A DNA stretch of 15,197 bases from an uncultured Lachnospiraceae bacterium (GTDB taxonomy: Bacteria > Bacillota > Clostridia > Lachnospirales > Lachnospiraceae), in the NCBI GenBank assembly GCA_958426095.1, contig CATZYB010000038.1, positions 1 to 15,197 of the forward strand, written 5' to 3'. The position numbers and the translations under genes were made by a program. How positions within the stretch are numbered: position 1 is the first letter of the stretch; every line of letters begins with the position of its first letter. Below, piece by piece: positions 1-8,634 of the stretch. The notes below the pieces were generated by a model, which saw nothing but the letters and a program-made list of their open reading frames with translations, ran no database searches and was not told the DNA's origin.

Positions 1-1
1 A

Positions 2-526
2 GTGAAAGTTGTTATCGATCCTTTTTATAAGGAAGAAAACACAGAAAAAACCTTGTTTCTCAGACCTCAGACATTGGTACTCGGCGCCGGATGTAAAAAG
101 GATATGGAACCGGAACGGATGAAAGAGACTTTTTACAGGTTTGCGGAAGAATATCTTCCGGATCTGCGATGTATACGGGCGGTGGCCACGGTGGACCGAA
201 AGGCTGAGGAGAAGGCAATCCTTACCCTTGCGGAGGATCTGGAGGTTCCTTTAATGATCATTTCCAGAAAAATGATAGGGGATCTGAATTTTGCGGCGGT
301 GCCGGGAGGTCCTTTGGAATTTTCGCCTTTTGTAGAGAAAACTTTAGGCGTCGGTTCTGTGGCAGAGGCCAGCGCCTATCTGGCAGCCAAATCCATAGCA
401 GGCGGTCATTACAAGACCGGGCGTCATGCCATGGAAAACGAGACGGCACGTTTATCGATAAAGAAACAAAAATATGAAGGAATCACCTTTGCGGTGGCAG
501 AGATGAAGCAGAATATTGGCATATGA
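2..526 (+). CDS. cbiG: Cobalt-precorrin-5A hydrolase CbiG, C-terminal part (5' end outside window)
   Basis: CbiG opens the lactone ring of cobalt-precorrin-5A and releases acetaldehyde in the anaerobic cobalamin pathway. What is visible is 174 codons ending in the CbiG C-terminal domain: the stretch LRPQTLVLGAGCKKD (about residues 20-35) matches the family pattern LRP-x-(L/V)VLGIGC, followed by TVDRKAEE, a VPL-beta strand and the GVGSVAEASA segment near residue 115. A complete CbiG is roughly 300-350 residues with an N-terminal and a middle domain, so the reading frame must continue upstream of base 1. The GTG at position 2 is only the first complete codon of this frame and has no visible ribosome binding site, so I do not take it as the start. 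Its stop overlaps the hemA start by 4 bp (ATGA), which implies translational coupling. Confidence 0.88.
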   Translation: MKVVIDPFYKEENTEKTLFLRPQTLVLGAGCKKDMEPERMKETFYRFAEEYLPDLRCIRAVATVDRKAEEKAILTLAEDLEVPLMIISRKMIGDLNFAAVPGGPLEFSPFVEKTLGVGSVAEASAYLAAKSIAGGHYKTGRHAMENETARLSIKKQKYEGITFAVAEMKQNIGI

Positions 527-1716
527 GTATACAGTTGATCAGTGTCAGCCATAAGACGGCAGATTTGAATATACGCAGTTGTTTTGCACTGACAAAGGCA
601 CAGCAAATTGAATATTTAAAGGCAATGGTTTCCGGCGGGTACATTGAAGAATGTGTCCTTTTGTCGACCTGTAACCGACTAGAGATTTATCTTTATGGTG
701 CGGATGAAAACCAGAGAGAAATTTTCTCAGAGGCGGAACGGGGATTGCTCCGGATGATTGCGTTTCCGGAAGGTGTTGATGGCGCCGAATATCTTCGGTT
801 TTACGAAGGGGAAAAGGCAGAACGGCATCTTTTTATGGTGGCGGCCGGGTTGGATTCCATGGTTATGGGCGAGGACCAGATCCTTGGACAGGTGAAAGCG
901 GCGCAGCAGCAGGCTGTGGAAGCGGGAACCATCGGAACCTGTTTAAATACCTGTTTTCGTTATGCAGTTACTGCGGCGAAAAGGGTTAAAACAGAAACTG
1001 ACTTATCCAGAACGCCTGTATCGACGGCAACCATTGCGGTGAAAGCGGCCAGAGAATATCTGGGAGATTTAAAGGATAAAAATGTTCTTTTGATCGGCGC
1101 TTCGGGAAAGATTGGAAATAGTATTTTCAAAAACCTTCTTTCGGAAGGGGAGACACAAATATATATGACAACCCGACAACATTGTCATCGTGGAAAGGAA
1201 GAGAGATACCGGGAACTTCCCTACCGGGAACGCTATGAGTGGCTGGATCAGATGGATGTGATCATCAGCGCAACGTCGAGTCCCCATTATACGATGACGC
1301 TGGATAAGGTCAGGATGGCTCTTGGTACAGAAAAACGCCGGGTCTTTGTGGATCTGGCTGTTCCTCCGGATATTGATAAGAGAGTTTGTGAACTTTCAGA
1401 TACCGGGTATTATAATATTGACGATTTCGTCCGGGTGGCGGATGAAAATAATCGGAAGAAAGAAAAAGAAGCGGCGGCGGCCGTGGATATTTTAGAAGAT
1501 TACCGAATTCAATTTAAAAAATGGATGATTTTTCAGAAATCCTTTCAGAACGTGCAGTCAATGAAGAAAAAAATCTGCAGACAGGCCGAGGCGAAGGGCA
1601 TGGAGAAAGCCGTTGCCAATTTCTTTTTTGCAGTGCGGGAGAGTCTCGAGCCGAACCAGTTGGAAATATTTATGGAAGCTTTGAAGAAAGTTGAGGAATC
1701 ATATGAAGAGGATTGA
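523..1716 (+). CDS. hemA: Glutamyl-tRNA reductase HemA
   Basis: This enzyme reduces glutamyl-tRNA(Glu) with NADPH to glutamate-1-semialdehyde, the first committed step of the C5 route to 5-aminolevulinate. The 397-residue product has the family layout. The N-terminal catalytic domain carries SHKTA (9-13) and STCNRLEIY (48-56) with the thioester-forming Cys50. It is followed by RHLFMVAAGLDSMVMGEDQ (101-119), which contains the conserved active-site His102 and GEDQILGQVK. The NADPH domain has LLIGASGKIG (189-198), a slightly divergent nucleotide loop compared with the common GAGEMG form. VFVDLAVPPDID (274-285) is also typical. The C-terminal dimerisation helix region is present but short. The start is an ATGA overlap with cbiG, and the 3' end overlaps cbiH by 14 bp. 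Its position inside a cobalamin operon suggests aminolevulinate supply for corrin synthesis. Confidence 0.96.
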   Translation: MSIQLISVSHKTADLNIRSCFALTKAQQIEYLKAMVSGGYIEECVLLSTCNRLEIYLYGADENQREIFSEAERGLLRMIAFPEGVDGAEYLRFYEGEKAERHLFMVAAGLDSMVMGEDQILGQVKAAQQQAVEAGTIGTCLNTCFRYAVTAAKRVKTETDLSRTPVSTATIAVKAAREYLGDLKDKNVLLIGASGKIGNSIFKNLLSEGETQIYMTTRQHCHRGKEERYRELPYRERYEWLDQMDVIISATSSPHYTMTLDKVRMALGTEKRRVFVDLAVPPDIDKRVCELSDTGYYNIDDFVRVADENNRKKEKEAAAAVDILEDYRIQFKKWMIFQKSFQNVQSMKKKICRQAEAKGMEKAVANFFFAVRESLEPNQLEIFMEALKKVEESYEED

Positions 1717-2443
1717 CGTGGTCGGATTTGGACCGGGGGGATATGAATATATGACGATTCAGGCTATTGCAGCAATGAAATCGGCCGATGTCATTGTAGG
1801 ATATACCACATATATTGATCTGCTCCGGGGAATATTTCCGGATAAAAACTTTTTAGACACACCGATGACGCGGGAAGTGGAGCGGTGCCGGATTGCTCTG
1901 GAAGAGGCCATGAAGGGACGGCAGGTGGCGCTCGTCAGCAGCGGTGACAGCGGCATTTACGGCATGGCAGGCATTATGCTCCAGGTTGTTCAGGCATCAG
2001 GAACAGATATTCCGGTACGGGTCATTCCGGGAGTGACGGCAGCCAGCGCCGGTGCATCTATGCTGGGTGCGCCGTTGATGAATGATTTTGCAGTCATCAG
2101 TCTGAGTGATCTGATGGTGCCGCTTACGCAGATCATGCTTCGGGTCAAATGTGCGGCGGAGGGCGATTTTGTCATATGTCTGTACAATCCAAAAAGCCGG
2201 AAGCGTAAAGACTATCTGGAGAAAGCAGCAGATATTGTTATGTCTTTCAGAGATTCGGAAACGCCGGTGGGAATTGTCCGCCGGGCGGGCCGGGAAAATA
2301 GTACTTATGAGCTGACCACGTTGAGGGAACTGAAAAATGCCGAGGTGGATATGTTTACCATTGTCATTATTGGAAATTCTATGACTTATGTCCGGGATGG
2401 AAGGATGATAACACCGCGGGGTTATGTCCTGGAGGAGGTGTAA
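1703..2443 (+). CDS. cbiH: Precorrin-3B C17-methyltransferase CbiH/CobJ
   Basis: The enzyme methylates C17 and contracts the ring in cobalamin synthesis, using S-adenosylmethionine. It is a tetrapyrrole methylase: the N-terminus IDVVGFGPGG is the SAM/tetrapyrrole-binding loop, followed by YTTYIDL. SSGDSGIYGMAG is the characteristic second motif (usually SSGDPGIYGMA), and CLYNPKSRKRKDYL and the C-terminal IVIIGNS stretch are specific to the CobJ/CbiH group. I chose ATG 1703 because the protein then begins MKRIDVVG as in the family and has a GAGG ribosome binding site at 1694-1697. The in-frame TTG at 1691 would add only four residues. That gives 246 residues, a normal single-domain length, without the extra C-terminal domain found in some CbiH proteins. 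It overlaps hemA by 14 bp. Confidence 0.93.
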   Translation: MKRIDVVGFGPGGYEYMTIQAIAAMKSADVIVGYTTYIDLLRGIFPDKNFLDTPMTREVERCRIALEEAMKGRQVALVSSGDSGIYGMAGIMLQVVQASGTDIPVRVIPGVTAASAGASMLGAPLMNDFAVISLSDLMVPLTQIMLRVKCAAEGDFVICLYNPKSRKRKDYLEKAADIVMSFRDSETPVGIVRRAGRENSTYELTTLRELKNAEVDMFTIVIIGNSMTYVRDGRMITPRGYVLEEV

Positions 2444-2445
2444 AG

Positions 2446-3120
2446 ATGGCTGTATTTCCTATGTTTATTGAATTGGAAAAAGAAATCTGTCTGATCATCG
2501 GCGGCGGAAAGGTGGCGCTTCGAAAGGCAGAAGTGCTTATAGATATGGGAGCGGAAGTCCATATTATCAGCCGGGAATTTGAACCGGAGCTGCGTAAACT
2601 TCAGGCGCCGGAACGGTTGGAATGCCATGTGGTAGACGAAGGGCCTTTGGCGGCCGCCGTATGGCTGGAACAAAATGCCAGAAGAGAAGGCATTGGGAAT
2701 GTTGCCATGTTGATCTGTGCGACAGATGACGAGCGGGTCAATCATCAGATGGTTTTGTGGGCGCGAAAGAACCGGATTCCGGCAAATTCGGCAACCAATC
2801 CGGCCGATTGCGATTTTTATTTTCCTTCCGTAGTACGCCGGGGCAATCTGATGGTCGGCATATCTACCGGAGGACGAACACCGGCCTTGTCACGGATGGT
2901 ATCCCGGCAGATTCAGGAAGCCTTGCCGGACTGGTATGAAACTCTGGCGGAAACGGGCGTTGAAGCGAGAGAGCGGATCCATCAGGCAACGACGGATTCA
3001 GGCGAGCGAAAGGAAATATTGGTGAAAGTCCTCAAAGCGGCCCTGGAAGATAAAGGCCGTCTGACAGAGGCGGATATTGACAAAATTATTCGGGATAGCC
3101 GGTCAGGAGAAGAAAATTGA
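2446..3120 (+). CDS. Precorrin-2 dehydrogenase, Met8/SirC/CysG-N type
   Basis: The product converts precorrin-2 to sirohydrochlorin with NAD+, and some family members also insert iron. The 224 residues begin with a membrane-facing beta strand FPMFIEL and the dinucleotide loop LIIGGGKVALRKAEVL (about 16-31), the signature of the CysG N-terminal domain. ATDDERVNHQM (about 90-100) and NSATNPADCDFYFPSVVRRG (about 117-136) follow, then GISTGGRTPALSR (about 142-154), the conserved loop near the active site. A helical tail completes the protein. Its start lies 2 bp after cbiH, with a very strong GGAGGAGGTG ribosome binding site (2431-2440). Together with the downstream fusion protein it would deliver sirohydrochlorin for cobalt insertion, or for siroheme. 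Whether it also works as a ferrochelatase cannot be read from the sequence. No cobalt chelatase (CbiK/CbiX) is in the window. Confidence 0.92.
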   Translation: MAVFPMFIELEKEICLIIGGGKVALRKAEVLIDMGAEVHIISREFEPELRKLQAPERLECHVVDEGPLAAAVWLEQNARREGIGNVAMLICATDDERVNHQMVLWARKNRIPANSATNPADCDFYFPSVVRRGNLMVGISTGGRTPALSRMVSRQIQEALPDWYETLAETGVEARERIHQATTDSGERKEILVKVLKAALEDKGRLTEADIDKIIRDSRSGEEN

Positions 3121-5600
3121 TTGATAAGATCCGAATTGGAACGAGAAAAAGCCTGCTGGCCCGGGCGCAGACCCGGATCGTGGCTGAAAAAATAAAAGAA
3201 ATAGACCCGGAGATCGAAATAGAGATTCTGCCTGTAATTACAGAGGGAGATGTGCGTTTGGATAAATCTCTGGGAAGCTTTGGAGGCAAAGGCGTCTTTA
3301 CAAAAGAACTGGAACAGGCATTGTTGGATGGAAGGATCCATATGGCCGTTCACAGTGCAAAGGATATGCCGATGGATATGCCGGAAGGGCTTGCCATTGG
3401 AGCTGTTGTGGAACGGGCCGAGTGGGAAGATATGATAGTAACCAGGGACGGAAGGCCTTTGAAAGAAATGGCTCCGGGAACTGTTATCGGTACAGGAAGT
3501 TTGAGGCGCAGTCTGCAGCTTCAAATGCTGAATCCGGAAATTCAGACGAAAGAAATCCGGGGAAATGTGCAGACCCGGCTTCGTAAACTGGCAGAAGGTC
3601 AGTATGACGCTGTTGTCCTGGCCAGAGCCGGTCTTGAACGGCTTCGGAGAGATTCGCAGAAATATCCGGAGACCAGGGAGGAAAATGGAGATTTTTATTC
3701 CCGGTTCCAGTATGAGATTTTAAGTGAGGAAGAATTTCTTCCGGCGGCGGGGCAGGCGATCTTAGCGGTGGAAGTATCTGAAAAAGCTTTGAAAAATGAG
3801 GAGTTTTTCGAAATCTGCCGCAAACTGAATAAAAAAGAAGCAGAATGTCAGCTTTTGGCGGAGCGGAGCTTTTTAAGATATATCGGCGGCGGATGCAATG
3901 CGGCAGCCAGTGCATTTTCATGGATTGAAGCAGATACGCTTCATATAAAGGGCGGTTTTGCACAGGACGGAAAACATATGATTTTTGATGAAATCCGGGG
4001 AACTGCAGCAGATGCAGAAAAAATCGGACAACAACTGGCGAAAAGACTGGGGGCGGATGTTCCTGATATGAAGCTGCAGACCGTGCGGCGTGGAAAGGTA
4101 TTTCTTGTGGGAGCGGGTCCGGGGGATGCGGGCCTTGTGACGGTTAAGGGCCTGTGGTGCATTCGTCATGCGGATGTGTTGGTTTATGATTATCTGGCGT
4201 CGAATGCGCTGTTGAATGAAGCCAATGAAAATGCGGAGTTAATATATGCGGGAAAGCGTTCAGGACATCATCATATGTCCCAGGAAGAAATTCAGGAAAT
4301 TTTACTGGAAAAGGCTTTTGAAGGTAAAATGGTGGTTCGTTTAAAAGGCGGCGACCCGTTCATCTTTGGCCGGGGCGGTGAGGAAGCTCTTGTCCTTGAA
4401 GCGGCGGAAATCCCCTTTGAGATTGTTCCGGGTGTTTCCTCGGCTTACAGTGTGCCGGCCTATGCTGGAATTCCGGTAACTCATCGGGGCGTGGCTTCCC
4501 AGGTTCATTTTATTACCGGTCATGAACAGGTAAAAGGCGAAGAAAGATCAGACAGAGCGGCTGGCGGCATTAATTATGCCAATGTGGCGAAATACGGCGG
4601 AACTTTGGTATTTCTTATGGGAATCAAGCGACTGGAAGAAATTTGTACAGCACTGATCCGGAACGGTAAGGACAAAAATACACCTGCGGCAGTGATTCGA
4701 AGCGGTACGACAGGCAGTCAGCGGGAAGTCGCAGCAACTTTGGATACTATTGTCGAAGCATGCAAAAGGGAAGAGATCCGGCCGCCGGGAATCCTTGTGG
4801 TCGGAGATGTCGTGGGGCTTTCAGAAAAACTTGACTGGCGGCCGAAGCTTCCTCTTACCGGAAAGCAGGTGCTGCTGACGGGAACAAGGGAACTGGTGCA
4901 TAAGCAGCATCAGAGCCTTTTGGCAAAGGGAGCGGAAGCCATTGATCTGAGTCTGATTTATACAGAGTCGGCATCAGATGAAGTGCTTCAGGGAATGATC
5001 CGGAATGTCGATGATTATGCCTGGTTGGTTTTTACAAGCAGTAACGGCGTTAAACTCTTTTTTGAATCCATGAAAAAATTTGGCGTAGATTTTCGAAGAC
5101 TGGCCCATTTGAAATTTGCCGTTGTGGGACCGGGTACGGGGGATATGCTGAAAAACTATGGTTTTTCTGAGGATTATATGCCGGAAAGCTATACTTCTGA
5201 AAGTCTGGCGGAAGGATTGGCCGGACAGATGAAGCCTTTGGAAAAGGTACTTATTTTCCGGGCAAGGGAAGGCTCCAAATCTCTGGATCAGTGCTTTGAA
5301 ACCAGGGGGATTGACTACAAAGATATGGCTGCGTATACAACCCGTGCCGATTGGCGGAAGCGGGATTTGCTGCTGCGGGCGATGAAGGATGCGGATTACA
5401 TCACCTTTGCCAGCGGTTCGGCCGTCCGGGCTTTTGCTGAAATGACGGTCGGAGTGACGGAGTATCCGCAGATTATCTGTATTGGTCCGGTGACAGCCAG
5501 GGAAGCGGAGCGAGCAGGGCTGACAGTGACAGCAATGGCTGAGAATTATACAATTGAAGGGCTGACCGAATGTTTATGTCAGCTTCAGAACAGGGAGTGA
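3117..5600 (+). CDS. hemC-cobA-hemD: Trifunctional HemC-CobA-HemD fusion: porphobilinogen deaminase, uroporphyrinogen-III methyltransferase and uroporphyrinogen-III synthase
   Basis: One 827-residue frame contains three complete enzymes. HemC covers about 1-320: RIGTRKSLLARAQ (6-18), HSAKDMP with Asp83, GTGSLRR (125-131), and GGGC with Cys260, the expected attachment site of the dipyrromethane cofactor. CobA/SUMT covers about 325-570: VGAGPGDAGLVT (331-342), RLKGGDPFIFGRGGEE (408-423), PGVSSAYSVPAYAGIPVTHR (438-457). HemD covers about 580-827: VLLTGTR (585-591), FTSSNGVKLFF (639-649), FASGSAVRAF (764-773). The protein would take porphobilinogen through hydroxymethylbilane and uroporphyrinogen III to precorrin-2. 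The start is a TTG overlapping the previous stop (TTGA), with AGGAG 8 bp upstream; no ATG fits before the conserved RIGTR. CobA-HemD fusions are known in Clostridia, and the added HemC is less usual. Two minor oddities in HemC are an enlarged segment at about 177-207 and GGCNAAA in place of the common GGCxxP. Confidence 0.95.
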   Translation: MIDKIRIGTRKSLLARAQTRIVAEKIKEIDPEIEIEILPVITEGDVRLDKSLGSFGGKGVFTKELEQALLDGRIHMAVHSAKDMPMDMPEGLAIGAVVERAEWEDMIVTRDGRPLKEMAPGTVIGTGSLRRSLQLQMLNPEIQTKEIRGNVQTRLRKLAEGQYDAVVLARAGLERLRRDSQKYPETREENGDFYSRFQYEILSEEEFLPAAGQAILAVEVSEKALKNEEFFEICRKLNKKEAECQLLAERSFLRYIGGGCNAAASAFSWIEADTLHIKGGFAQDGKHMIFDEIRGTAADAEKIGQQLAKRLGADVPDMKLQTVRRGKVFLVGAGPGDAGLVTVKGLWCIRHADVLVYDYLASNALLNEANENAELIYAGKRSGHHHMSQEEIQEILLEKAFEGKMVVRLKGGDPFIFGRGGEEALVLEAAEIPFEIVPGVSSAYSVPAYAGIPVTHRGVASQVHFITGHEQVKGEERSDRAAGGINYANVAKYGGTLVFLMGIKRLEEICTALIRNGKDKNTPAAVIRSGTTGSQREVAATLDTIVEACKREEIRPPGILVVGDVVGLSEKLDWRPKLPLTGKQVLLTGTRELVHKQHQSLLAKGAEAIDLSLIYTESASDEVLQGMIRNVDDYAWLVFTSSNGVKLFFESMKKFGVDFRRLAHLKFAVVGPGTGDMLKNYGFSEDYMPESYTSESLAEGLAGQMKPLEKVLIFRAREGSKSLDQCFETRGIDYKDMAAYTTRADWRKRDLLLRAMKDADYITFASGSAVRAFAEMTVGVTEYPQIICIGPVTAREAERAGLTVTAMAENYTIEGLTECLCQLQNRE

Positions 5601-5605
5601 GAAGA

Positions 5606-6577
5606 ATGGATATGATAAGACGGCCGAGACGTCTGAGAAGTTCGCAGGCCATTCGGGATATGATCCATGAATATGATATCGGGCTTTCGGATTTGATCTA
5701 CCCGGTCTTTGTCGTGGAAGGTACAAGTATAAAGGAAGAAATTCCGTCCATGCCGGGTATTTACCATTATTCATTAGATACATTTAAGATACATTTGAAG
5801 GAAATATGGGAGAGCGGCGTAAGGGCTGTTTTGTTTTTTGGCGTACCGGATCATAAGGATGCAGTGGGAAGCGAGGCCTATAATCCGGAAGGTATTGTGC
5901 AGAGAGCTATCCGGCTTACTAAAGAAATCTATCCGGAAATGATCTGTATTGCTGATATTTGTCTCTGCGAATATACGGACCATGGTCATTGCGGTCTTAT
6001 CCGTGAGGGAAAAATATTAAATGATGAAACGCTGGAATTATTGTCAAAGGCGGCATTGAGCTGTGCCGCAGCCGGAGCCGATATTGTGGCTCCGTCAGAT
6101 ATGATGGACGGACGCATTGGCCATATGCGCCGGACACTGGACGACAATGGCTTTGGCGATGTGCTGATCATGGCCTATAGTATTAAATATGCGTCGGCCT
6201 ATTATGGACCATTTCGAGAGGCAGCCCATTCGGCGCCGTCTTTTGGGGACCGGAAAACCTATCAGATGGATTGGCGGAATAAGAAGGAAGCTTTAATTGA
6301 AGCAGAGTTGGATATGGAAGAAGGGGCCGATATTCTTATGGTCAAACCCGGACTGGCTTATCTGGATATATTAAAGACCATTGCCGATGAATTTCCGCTG
6401 CCTGTATGCACCTATAGCGTAAGCGGTGAATATTCCATGATGAAAGCAGCCGCTCTTAATGGATGGATCGATGAGAAGCGGGTCGTTATGGAGACAATGA
6501 CAGCAATGAAGCGGGCCGGGGCGAAGATGATCATTACCTACTATGCGCTGGATATTGCCCGGTGGCTGAAGGAGTGA
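5606..6577 (+). CDS. hemB: Porphobilinogen synthase (5-aminolevulinate dehydratase) HemB
   Basis: The enzyme condenses two 5-aminolevulinate molecules to porphobilinogen. The 323-residue product has all expected catalytic elements. DICLCEYTDHGHCG (117-130) carries the three zinc ligands Cys119, Cys121 and Cys129, so this is a zinc-type rather than a magnesium-only form. IMAYSIKYASAYYGPFREA (188-206) has Lys194, and LMVKPGLAYLD (244-254) has the Schiff-base Lys247. DMMDGRIGHMR is also conserved. I chose ATG 5606, which has AGGGAG about 8 bp upstream and gives the usual N-terminus MDMIRRPRRLR. The frame is open back to 5570, but that would overlap the HemD coding end and add 12 residues without family support. 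It begins 5 bp after the fusion gene stop and supplies the substrate of its HemC domain. Confidence 0.96.
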   Translation: MDMIRRPRRLRSSQAIRDMIHEYDIGLSDLIYPVFVVEGTSIKEEIPSMPGIYHYSLDTFKIHLKEIWESGVRAVLFFGVPDHKDAVGSEAYNPEGIVQRAIRLTKEIYPEMICIADICLCEYTDHGHCGLIREGKILNDETLELLSKAALSCAAAGADIVAPSDMMDGRIGHMRRTLDDNGFGDVLIMAYSIKYASAYYGPFREAAHSAPSFGDRKTYQMDWRNKKEALIEAELDMEEGADILMVKPGLAYLDILKTIADEFPLPVCTYSVSGEYSMMKAAALNGWIDEKRVVMETMTAMKRAGAKMIITYYALDIARWLKE

Positions 6578-6583
6578 AAAATC

Positions 6584-7891
6584 ATGGATAAAAGTCAGGA
6601 GATTTTTGAAAAAGCCTGCCGGTTAATGCCGGGCGGTGTGAGCAGTCCGGTCCGGGCTTACCGGGCCGTAGGAATGACGCCAAGGTTTATTGAGCGGGCA
6701 AAGGGCAGCCATATTTATGATGTGGATGGACACGATTATATCGACTATATCGGTTCCTGGGGACCGATGATGCTGGGACACGCCAATCCGGAAGTGGCGG
6801 AGGCCATCTGTCAGGCTGTATACCGGGGGACAAGCTACGGAGCGCCGACCGAAGGGGAAGTGACTCTTTGCGAAATGATTATCGATGCGGTGCCTTCTGT
6901 GGAAATGGTTCGATTGGTGAACTCAGGAACAGAGGCCGTCATGAGCGCCATCCGTGCGGCGAGAGGGTATACGGGCCGGGATTATATTGTGAAATTTGAG
7001 GGGTGTTATCACGGACATTCGGACGGACTTTTGGTGAAAGCCGGGTCGGGCCTGATGACCCAGAATGTTCCGGACAGTGCCGGGGTGCCGGAGGCCTATG
7101 CGTCCAAAACATTGACGGCAGTTTATAATAATCTGGACAGCGTGAAGGCTTTGTTTGAAACTTACGGCGAACAGATCGCGGCCCTTATTGTGGAGCCGGT
7201 GGCGGCCAATATGGGTGTTGTTCTTCCAAAACCGGGATTTCTTGAAGGCCTACGAAAAATTACGGAGGATTATGGAAGCGTCCTTATTTTTGACGAGGTC
7301 ATTACCGGATTTCGATTGGGTTATTCAGGCGCTCAGGGGCATTACAATGTCATGCCGGATATGACGACCATGGGTAAGATTATCGGCGGCGGGATGCCAT
7401 TGGCCGCCTACGGCGGTCGAAAAGAGATTATGGAAATGGTGGCGCCGTCCGGTCCGGTCTATCAGGCGGGAACCCTCTCGGGAAATCCGACGGCAGTGGC
7501 CGCTGGGGTGAAGACACTGGAAATATTAAAGAATCATCCGGAGATTTATAGAAAGGCCGAATTGCAGGCAGAAAAACTGGAAAAGGCTTTTCTTGAAAAT
7601 ATTAAAAAATATCATGTGGATGCGGTATGCAACCGGGCGGGTTCATTGATGAGTATTTTCTTTACAAAACAGCCTGTGACGGATTATCCGTCAGCGGCTT
7701 CCTCGGATTTGCAGCGTTTTAAAGAATATTTCGCGGCCATGCTGGAAGAAGGTATTTATATTGCACCATCCCAATTCGAAGCTTTGTTTGTCAGCGGCGT
7801 TCATTTGGACGAAGATATCTGGCGGACAGAGATGGCCATTGAAAAAGCTCTCGGGCAGTGGGCGAAAGGGCCGATCTCATGCATTGGCTGA
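6584..7891 (+). CDS. hemL: Glutamate-1-semialdehyde 2,1-aminomutase HemL
   Basis: This PLP enzyme turns glutamate-1-semialdehyde, the HemA product, into 5-aminolevulinate. The 435 residues match the family along the whole length: LMPGGVSSPVRA (14-25), the PLP phosphate-binding segment NSGTEAVMSAIRAAR (113-127), EGCYHGHSDGLL (139-150), DEVITGFR (237-244) with the PLP-ring aspartate, and TTMGKIIGGGMPLAAYGG (261-278) with the Schiff-base Lys265. YQAGTLSGNPTA is the usual C-terminal-side loop. The ATG lies 6 bp after the hemB stop, preceded by AAGGAG. The 3' end overlaps cbiJ by 13 bp. HemA, HemL, HemB and the HemC-CobA-HemD fusion in one operon make the route from glutamyl-tRNA to precorrin-2 self-contained. 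Confidence 0.97.
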   Translation: MDKSQEIFEKACRLMPGGVSSPVRAYRAVGMTPRFIERAKGSHIYDVDGHDYIDYIGSWGPMMLGHANPEVAEAICQAVYRGTSYGAPTEGEVTLCEMIIDAVPSVEMVRLVNSGTEAVMSAIRAARGYTGRDYIVKFEGCYHGHSDGLLVKAGSGLMTQNVPDSAGVPEAYASKTLTAVYNNLDSVKALFETYGEQIAALIVEPVAANMGVVLPKPGFLEGLRKITEDYGSVLIFDEVITGFRLGYSGAQGHYNVMPDMTTMGKIIGGGMPLAAYGGRKEIMEMVAPSGPVYQAGTLSGNPTAVAAGVKTLEILKNHPEIYRKAELQAEKLEKAFLENIKKYHVDAVCNRAGSLMSIFFTKQPVTDYPSAASSDLQRFKEYFAAMLEEGIYIAPSQFEALFVSGVHLDEDIWRTEMAIEKALGQWAKGPISCIG

Positions 7892-8634
7892 TGATCGGCG
7901 GCACCAGTGAGTCTGTGGAAGCCGTAAAATATCTGGTATCCAAAAAAGTGGATATTACTGTATCAGCGGCGACGGATATGGGTGCGGCTCTTTATAAGGA
8001 TTTTCCTGTGAAATTATGGATTGGCTATTTGAATAAGGAACAGTTTATTCAGAAGATGAAAGCGAAAAAAATCACCCATGTGCTGGACGCTTCCCACCCT
8101 TATGCGGTGGAGGTGACCCGAACGGTAAAAGCCGCCTGTCAGGAATTGGGATTAAACTATTTCAGATATACCCGGCGGGATGCGATGGATGCCGGGAAAT
8201 CAGCTCTGGATATTTATACGGCGGCGGATGGATATGAGGCGGCGGAAGTCCTGAATAAATTGCCGGGTAATGCGGCGCTGCTGACCGGAGTAAAAACGCT
8301 GGATATTTACCGGGATAATGTGGAGCATTTTCAGGAGCGTTGTTATGCAAGGGTATTGGATAATGAAACTTCAAAGCAGCGATGTCGGGAGATATTTGAG
8401 AATGAAAGTCATTGGCGGGCTCAGATGCCGCCCTTTGATGTTGAGGCCAACCGGAGATTTTTGAAGGAGAGCAGAGCCGGAGTGCTTGTCACGAAAGACA
8501 GCGGCTCGGCTGGCGGTCTTCCGGAAAAACTGGAGGCGGCTCGTCTTGAAGGCGTTTCTGTGGTTTTGATCCGCAGACCGGAGGAAAAGGATATTTTGGA
8601 AAATCTGAATAGATTGGATGTGTATTTTACATGA
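7879..8634 (+). CDS. cbiJ: Precorrin-6A reductase (CobK/CbiJ)
   Basis: It reduces (cobalt-)precorrin-6A to precorrin-6B with NADPH in corrin ring synthesis. The N-terminus MHWLMIGGTSESVE is the Rossmann-like nucleotide loop (GGTxE/S). HVLDASHPYAVEVTRTVKAA (about residues 67-86) is the family's hallmark DATHPYA segment, followed by YFRYTR. NAALLTGVKTLDIY (about 132-145) and LVTKDSGSAGGLPEK (about 204-218) correspond to the conserved GxK and TKxSG(x)xGG motifs. ATG 7879 gives the family-like start and 251 residues, with AAAGGG about 8 bp upstream. A GTG at 7858 would add seven unsupported residues inside hemL. It overlaps hemL by 13 bp and the next gene by 4 bp (ATGA). Confidence 0.93.
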   Translation: MHWLMIGGTSESVEAVKYLVSKKVDITVSAATDMGAALYKDFPVKLWIGYLNKEQFIQKMKAKKITHVLDASHPYAVEVTRTVKAACQELGLNYFRYTRRDAMDAGKSALDIYTAADGYEAAEVLNKLPGNAALLTGVKTLDIYRDNVEHFQERCYARVLDNETSKQRCREIFENESHWRAQMPPFDVEANRRFLKESRAGVLVTKDSGSAGGLPEKLEAARLEGVSVVLIRRPEEKDILENLNRLDVYFT

